From positions 36,824,590 through 36,888,589 of the forward strand of contig NC_081543.1 in assembly GCF_901000735.1 (NCBI RefSeq): DNA of 64,000 bases, in the 5' to 3' direction. The stretch's first letter is position 1. Each line of letters begins with the position of its first letter. Source of the DNA: Corylus avellana (lineage: Eukaryota > Streptophyta > Magnoliopsida > Fagales > Betulaceae). A program made the translations under genes and the position numbers. The notes beneath the pieces were generated by a model. The model made no database searches. It saw only the letters and a program-made list of their open reading frames with translations, and was not told the DNA's origin. Shown here one piece after another: positions 60,347 to 64,000 of the stretch.

Positions 60347-62116
60347 TCACGTGAACACACACTGCCCAAGTCTGACTTCCACAATGCCCAATTCCACCAT
60401 TTGCAACACAACCGTGACAGCACACACATCTCTTCTCACATTTTCCTTTTTTTTTCTTTTTTTTTTTTCTTTCTTAGTCTGTCGCACACTAGCACCTTCT
60501 GTTGTATGCCATTGAAAGAAAGCTGCCAAAGAAACACAATGCAGCTCAAGGCCCAATACAGTCCAAAGCCTAAACCTTCCCACATTCTTTTTCTTCCAGC
60601 GCCATCGATGCCTCAAGCCAACCAGATACTTCAGCAACTCAAAATGCTGAGTTGCCCAAGAGATTGATGAATGGACACGCTCACGACAATAGTTTGCAAC
60701 CCGGTCACCGATTAGCATTTGAACAGGAATCTTAAGAAAACGAGGTACCACATCAACTGCATCTTCCATCTCGGGTCTTCTTCCCCACATAGATGTAAAT
60801 CCCCAAAGAGGCACATAATCCACCTCAAAAACACTGCGGCTAAATGTTCCATTCACCGCTCTTTCCAGAGGCAACTGAAGAAGAGCTGCAGATGGCTTTG
60901 GATCAGAGTCATCGCCCATCTCTTCCTCAAGACTCACAGCCACAGCAACAGGATCACTCACAATCTTTGTCTCATCATTTGGTTCCACTGGATTGCCGGC
61001 CTTAGCAACAACATCAACACCGCATAAACTCCGCCCAGTTTCTATGGAACTCTGAGTTCCTACATCAGAATAAGCCTCAAGAAGCAAGATTTCCTCTCCA
61101 CACAAACTATTGTTCTCACTCGTCACTGAAAGAGAACAAGAGCAATCAAGAATCTGATCACCCTCCAATGACAATGAATCATCTTCCTCTCTTCCCGAGG
61201 CTACTATCACATCATCCCCAGAATTTCTGGCAGCATTATTAGAAGGAAGTACATTCCATTGGTGTTTAGTACTCTTTCTGAAATTGAACATATAATCCTC
61301 TTGGATTTTGGCTAAAGAATAAGCATCCACCAAAGTCCTAGGTTTGAACATCTTTACTGCCAATCTAATTTCATCTTTTAACCCCCCCATAAAATAACTC
61401 AGTTTATGTGCTTCAGGCCAATCAGCCACCTTATTGGATAAAACTTCAAACTGTTTTTTATATTCTTCCAAAGATCCTTCTTGTTTCAACTTTGACAATG
61501 TTTCCATAGGATTATCATAAGACCCCATACCAAATCTAGTCTGTAATGCTCTAGCAAAATCATCCCAAGTAGCAAAAGAATTTGATTTATGCAATTCTTG
61601 AAACCAAATTAAGGCTGTACCTTCCATATGAAAAGAAGAAATCTTCAACCTTTGACAATCTGGTGTAGAGTAGTGATCAAAGAACTGCTCAGCCTTGTAA
61701 CACCAATTCAATGGATCCTCCCCATCAAATTTAGGAAACTCCAACCGAATGGACTTAGTGTGAAATCCATCTCCTGCCTGAAACCCTGCACCATTTGTTG
61801 CATAAATCCTTCCTTTTGAGGTTGAACCAAAATTGGCCTCCATAGTGTCAAAAGAGGAACTTTTATCTCTTTGCTCTGGTGCCCTCTGCGATTCCTGAAT
61901 GCCTCTCATCACTTGTGTCAACTGTTCACTCAAGAAAGCAAACTGGTCATCTTGCTTTTTCTCAAAACGATCTTGTCTTGCACTTATGAAAGCAAACTGA
62001 TCATCTTGCTTCTTTTCCAGTCTTGCATTCCTCTCTTCAATATCATCCTTCAACTGCTTAAACTCCTTCCTGAACTGCACCAAATCCGCATTTTGCCCCA
62101 TTGACCTAGTTTCCAT
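60347..62116 (-). CDS. Retrotransposon gag fused to a clade-A PP2C fragment
   Basis: A single uninterrupted 589-codon frame starts 16 bases after the primer site. Residues 1-75 are a coiled-coil-like N-terminus (RLEKKQDDQFAF twice). Residues about 120-280 are Ty3/Gypsy gag (RLEFPKFDGEDPLNWCYKAE, then GMGSYDNPMETLSKLKQ). Residues about 297-483 match the N-terminal and first catalytic portion of HAB1/ABI1-type PP2C (AVSLEEEMGDDSDPKPSA, then FEVDYVPLWGFTSMWGRRPE, then VANYCRER). The PP2C DGHGG metal-binding block is missing, so phosphatase activity is not expected. The last about 100 residues are basic, end in a K/R run and resemble nothing known to me. The fusion could be a chimeric Gag; expression is unknown. 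Confidence 0.85.
   Translation of the reverse strand: METRSMGQNADLVQFRKEFKQLKDDIEERNARLEKKQDDQFAFISARQDRFEKKQDDQFAFLSEQLTQVMRGIQESQRAPEQRDKSSSFDTMEANFGSTSKGRIYATNGAGFQAGDGFHTKSIRLEFPKFDGEDPLNWCYKAEQFFDHYSTPDCQRLKISSFHMEGTALIWFQELHKSNSFATWDDFARALQTRFGMGSYDNPMETLSKLKQEGSLEEYKKQFEVLSNKVADWPEAHKLSYFMGGLKDEIRLAVKMFKPRTLVDAYSLAKIQEDYMFNFRKSTKHQWNVLPSNNAARNSGDDVIVASGREEDDSLSLEGDQILDCSCSLSVTSENNSLCGEEILLLEAYSDVGTQSSIETGRSLCGVDVVAKAGNPVEPNDETKIVSDPVAVAVSLEEEMGDDSDPKPSAALLQLPLERAVNGTFSRSVFEVDYVPLWGFTSMWGRRPEMEDAVDVVPRFLKIPVQMLIGDRVANYCRERVHSSISWATQHFELLKYLVGLRHRWRWKKKNVGRFRLWTVLGLELHCVSLAAFFQWHTTEGASVRQTKKEKKKRKKKENVRRDVCAVTVVLQMVELGIVEVRLGQCVFT
60662..61228 (-). other. Captured PP2C (HAB1-like) segment inside the retrotransposon
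   Basis: Codons about 297-485 of the fusion ORF. Recognisable landmarks are SVTSENNSLCGEE, GRSLCGVDVVAKA, LLQLPLERAVNGTFSRSVFE, GRRPEMEDAV, PRFLKIPVQMLIGDR and VANYCRERVHS. In the host family about 27 residues containing DGHGG separate GDR from VANYCR; here they are joined directly. Boundaries of the capture are approximate, and the match is from memory of clade-A PP2C sequences. Confidence 0.75.
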
Positions 62117-62131
62117 GAAAAGAAAACAAAT

Positions 62132-62144
62132 GGCTCTGATACCA
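62132..62144 (-). promoter_or_regulatory. Primer-binding site, initiator-Met tRNA type
   Basis: The minus strand reads TGGTATCAGAGCC two bases after the 5' LTR edge. This is the standard plant retrotransposon primer site complementary to the 3' end of initiator tRNA-Met. Confidence 0.85.
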
Positions 62145-62146
62145 CT

Positions 62147-62298
62147 TGTAACAGTTCTGTTCTAATAACAGCTGTTATGAATGCCAATATGGAAAGGAAA
62201 GAGAGAAAGAATAGAAAGAATGAATGAATTGACTATTGAACTAGGTATTTCGAGGATACCTAAACCTCCTTGAGTATTCGAGGACTCCTCCTCCAAGT
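62147..62298 (-). repeat. 5' LTR, partial (cut by N gap)
   Basis: 152 bases identical to 59824-59975. The remaining about 176 bases expected of the LTR are hidden by the 100-N gap, and the sequence after the gap is unrelated to the LTR. Confidence 0.85.
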
Positions 62299-62398
62299 NN
62301 NNNNNNNNNNNNNNNNNNNNNNNNNNNNNNNNNNNNNNNNNNNNNNNNNNNNNNNNNNNNNNNNNNNNNNNNNNNNNNNNNNNNNNNNNNNNNNNNNN
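62299..62398. other. Assembly gap (100 N)
   Basis: A standard-length scaffold gap. It lies within the 5' LTR on the left and at the start of a segment copied from 52930 on the right. Confidence 0.99.
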
Positions 62399-62402
62399 TA
62401 GG

Positions 62403-64000
62403 ATAGTATAACACATCTATGGTCAAAACACGAGCCCTTTTATTAGTAAATCAATTATAAGAATATTGACAAAATATAAAAGAACCTGTAAATTTGGTCT
62501 CCTAGTTGATAAGCGCCCACTTTCTGTGTTGATATTTAACGAACAATGAATACGCCCATTACTGCCCGATCTATTACTTCCCTGTGGTAGAAAGAAACCA
62601 ACATCTTCAGCTAGTTCACACATTGTAAGCGAAAAAAACTGAAGAAAGAAGGAAGAATTGTTAGCTTTAAAACAGTTGTCTGTGCTGACTGGTAAATTCT
62701 GGGGATTTATCTTTACCCAATACCAGATGTAAACCTCATATACGAGCACGGTATTGCTTTCAGTCAAACCAAAATGTGCACATATGGAACCTCTGCAATT
62801 CATGATAAATGTAAATAAAAGAAACTAGAGCACAAGCTGCACATAAACAAAAGGAAAAGATGGAGAACTAAATAGCATCTATTAGAATATATAAGATATT
62901 AATATTTTTTCTTATTAGGTATTTACCATAGTTGTCGGTCTGTATTCAGGATTTGAATACCTTTCCTAGTTCAACTTACCTATCATATTTTCCCAATAAA
63001 TAGAGCCCTGAACACAATTATAATAAACAAGCCATTCAATTAAGATAGTAGCCTTATCGGACACTTCTTACTAATGAACTTAGGCCTCTGAGACCGAACC
63101 ACTAAATCTTGTCTCTCTTTTGCTTTGGCTGTCTAAATTTGTTTTATTATAAATTTCTAATATCAGAACCACTCTTTTGTAACCTCTTATAGGGTGTTTG
63201 GAAACCGCCACTGCAGGGTGTTTATCTGAAATTGGGTACTCTTAAGTATTGTCTTGACTCAAAAACAATACCTACAACCTCCACATCAGGGTTTGTCCCA
63301 TAATTCAATTAGGATGATTCTTTTAGAACAAAAAAAATATCAATATCAAGAAAACATCAAGGTGCTCACCACCCCCTCGCAGCGTGTAGTGGAAAGACAC
63401 CCTTGCGATCAACTGCATATGGTTAAATAAAAGATATAGCCACATCTGTTAAAATACACCCAGACACCCTCACAATGCAGACGCTGTGGGAGAATAACTC
63501 ATGTCTCAAACTGGGGCTGTCAAAGGATTCAAAAGGAGCATAACTTTGGCCTTCGCCAATCATACTAGTTGTAGCACCATCAGGTTCCAACAAAAAATTT
63601 TTGATAAGTAATCGAATTATCATTAAAACGTAAGGTGCCCTAGGTACACATGAAGTATACAAGAGAAAACATTTAGCTAGCTACAAGGGAAAGAAGAATA
63701 AGAAAATCATAATAACTAAGCTCCAAAGGGAAACAAATGCAGCAGTTTAAAGATAAAGAGTATAGAAACATCAGGTTCCAAGAAATGAATTTAAAAGACA
63801 TAAACAAACTCATATTTGTGCATGTGCATTCGTTGAATCTAATAATTAAAACATGGAACCAATTCTCACCTCAATCCCCTTTAACATTATTTAACATTAT
63901 AAGGATCATAACAAGATAGCATCCACACAAATCCCATAGTTCAGTAGGAATTTGGATCATTAAAGCCTTGACTACTTCCATAATGCAGTAGGCAATCACT
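62403..64000. repeat. Segment copied from 52930-54527 (right copy)
   Basis: Near-identical to the left copy at offset 9473 and running off the window end. Being gap-flanked and almost identical, it may be an unmerged haplotype contig rather than a true tandem duplication. Confidence 0.95.
62486..62581 (-). pseudogene. Second copy of a polymerase I-type exon (32 codons)
   Basis: Same exon as 53108-53013 (GSNRSGSNGRIHCSLN, then ESGRLSTRRPNLQ), with one silent change (TCA to TCG in the minus-strand frame). Splice borders are intact. The next exon upstream would fall beyond 64000, so I cannot tell whether this copy belongs to an intact gene. Confidence 0.75.

Larger units (their letters stand above)
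59824..62298 (-). mobile_element. Non-autonomous gag-only LTR retrotransposon carrying a host PP2C fragment
   Basis: On the minus strand the order is 5' LTR (from the gap to 62147), tRNA-iMet primer site (62144-62132), a single gag-fusion ORF (62116-60347), polypurine tract AAAGGAGCGGG (60164-60154, approximate) and 3' LTR (60151-59824). No protease, RT, RNase H or integrase is present. The layout fits TR-GAG-type elements mobilised in trans by a Ty3/Gypsy partner. Insertion is in a coding exon of the polymerase relic. Expected target duplication ATTAT (59819-59823) cannot be verified on the other side because of the N gap. Confidence 0.85.

Noticed and set aside
1..64000. CRISPR arrays, rRNA genes, prokaryotic operons
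   Set aside because: No regularly spaced repeats with unique spacers and no rRNA signature were seen; gene structure is clearly plant nuclear.

Overview
This is plant nuclear DNA: AT-rich, with intron-containing genes, canonical GT-AG introns and many retroelement and MITE remnants. It encodes a thylakoid lipocalin, an LHCP-import factor and a TORTIFOLIA1-type microtubule protein. Gene content and repeat style suggest a woody rosid (possibly Fagales); the species is inference only. Three runs of N (2949-3007, 19778-19797, 62299-62398) show a draft scaffold.

Layout. 1-11.6 kb: an F-box/LRR gene (+) converges on an SGP1-like small GTPase gene (-). A tandem duplication has split the pair: the left copy keeps a complete F-box gene plus an orphan SGP1 last exon, and the right copy keeps a headless F-box remnant plus the complete SGP1 gene. 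11.6-16.9 kb: repeats, including a 1.09 kb hAT-like element whose edge lies 145 bp from the next start codon. 16.9-22.2 kb: a NEPRO-like gene (+). 23.7-27.3 kb: plastid lipocalin LCNP/CHL (+). 28.7-30.8 kb: LTD/GDC1 ankyrin protein (-). 31.5-32.3 kb: a LINE RNase H remnant. 33.8-34.8 kb: two convergent, mutually similar ORFs of unknown function that share a CTAG as both stop codons. 40-45.4 kb: a TORTIFOLIA1-like gene (+). 46.2-59.8 kb: a broken organellar DNA polymerase I-type gene (-) whose introns and exons carry Copia, LINE, SINE-like and LTR insertions. 59.8-62.3 kb: an LTR retrotransposon (-) encoding only gag, fused in frame to a piece of a clade-A protein phosphatase 2C. 62.4-64 kb: a near-identical second copy of 52.93-54.53 kb, beginning just after a 100-N gap.

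The most notable object is the gag-PP2C fusion: a gene-capturing, non-autonomous LTR element with a 589-codon open frame and LTRs identical over all 152 comparable bases. It landed inside a coding exon of the polymerase gene. That gene is independently dead by several criteria: a poly(A)-only insertion with a 19 bp target duplication, a lost splice acceptor, and substitutions in exonuclease and polymerase catalytic motifs.

The intact genes are unrelated housekeeping or plastid functions. LTD, the TORTIFOLIA1-like gene and the polymerase lie in an order that, from memory, resembles Arabidopsis At1g50900/At1g50890/At1g50840, which suggests ancestral linkage. All splice sites were read by eye and exon phases were checked arithmetically; no database search was possible.
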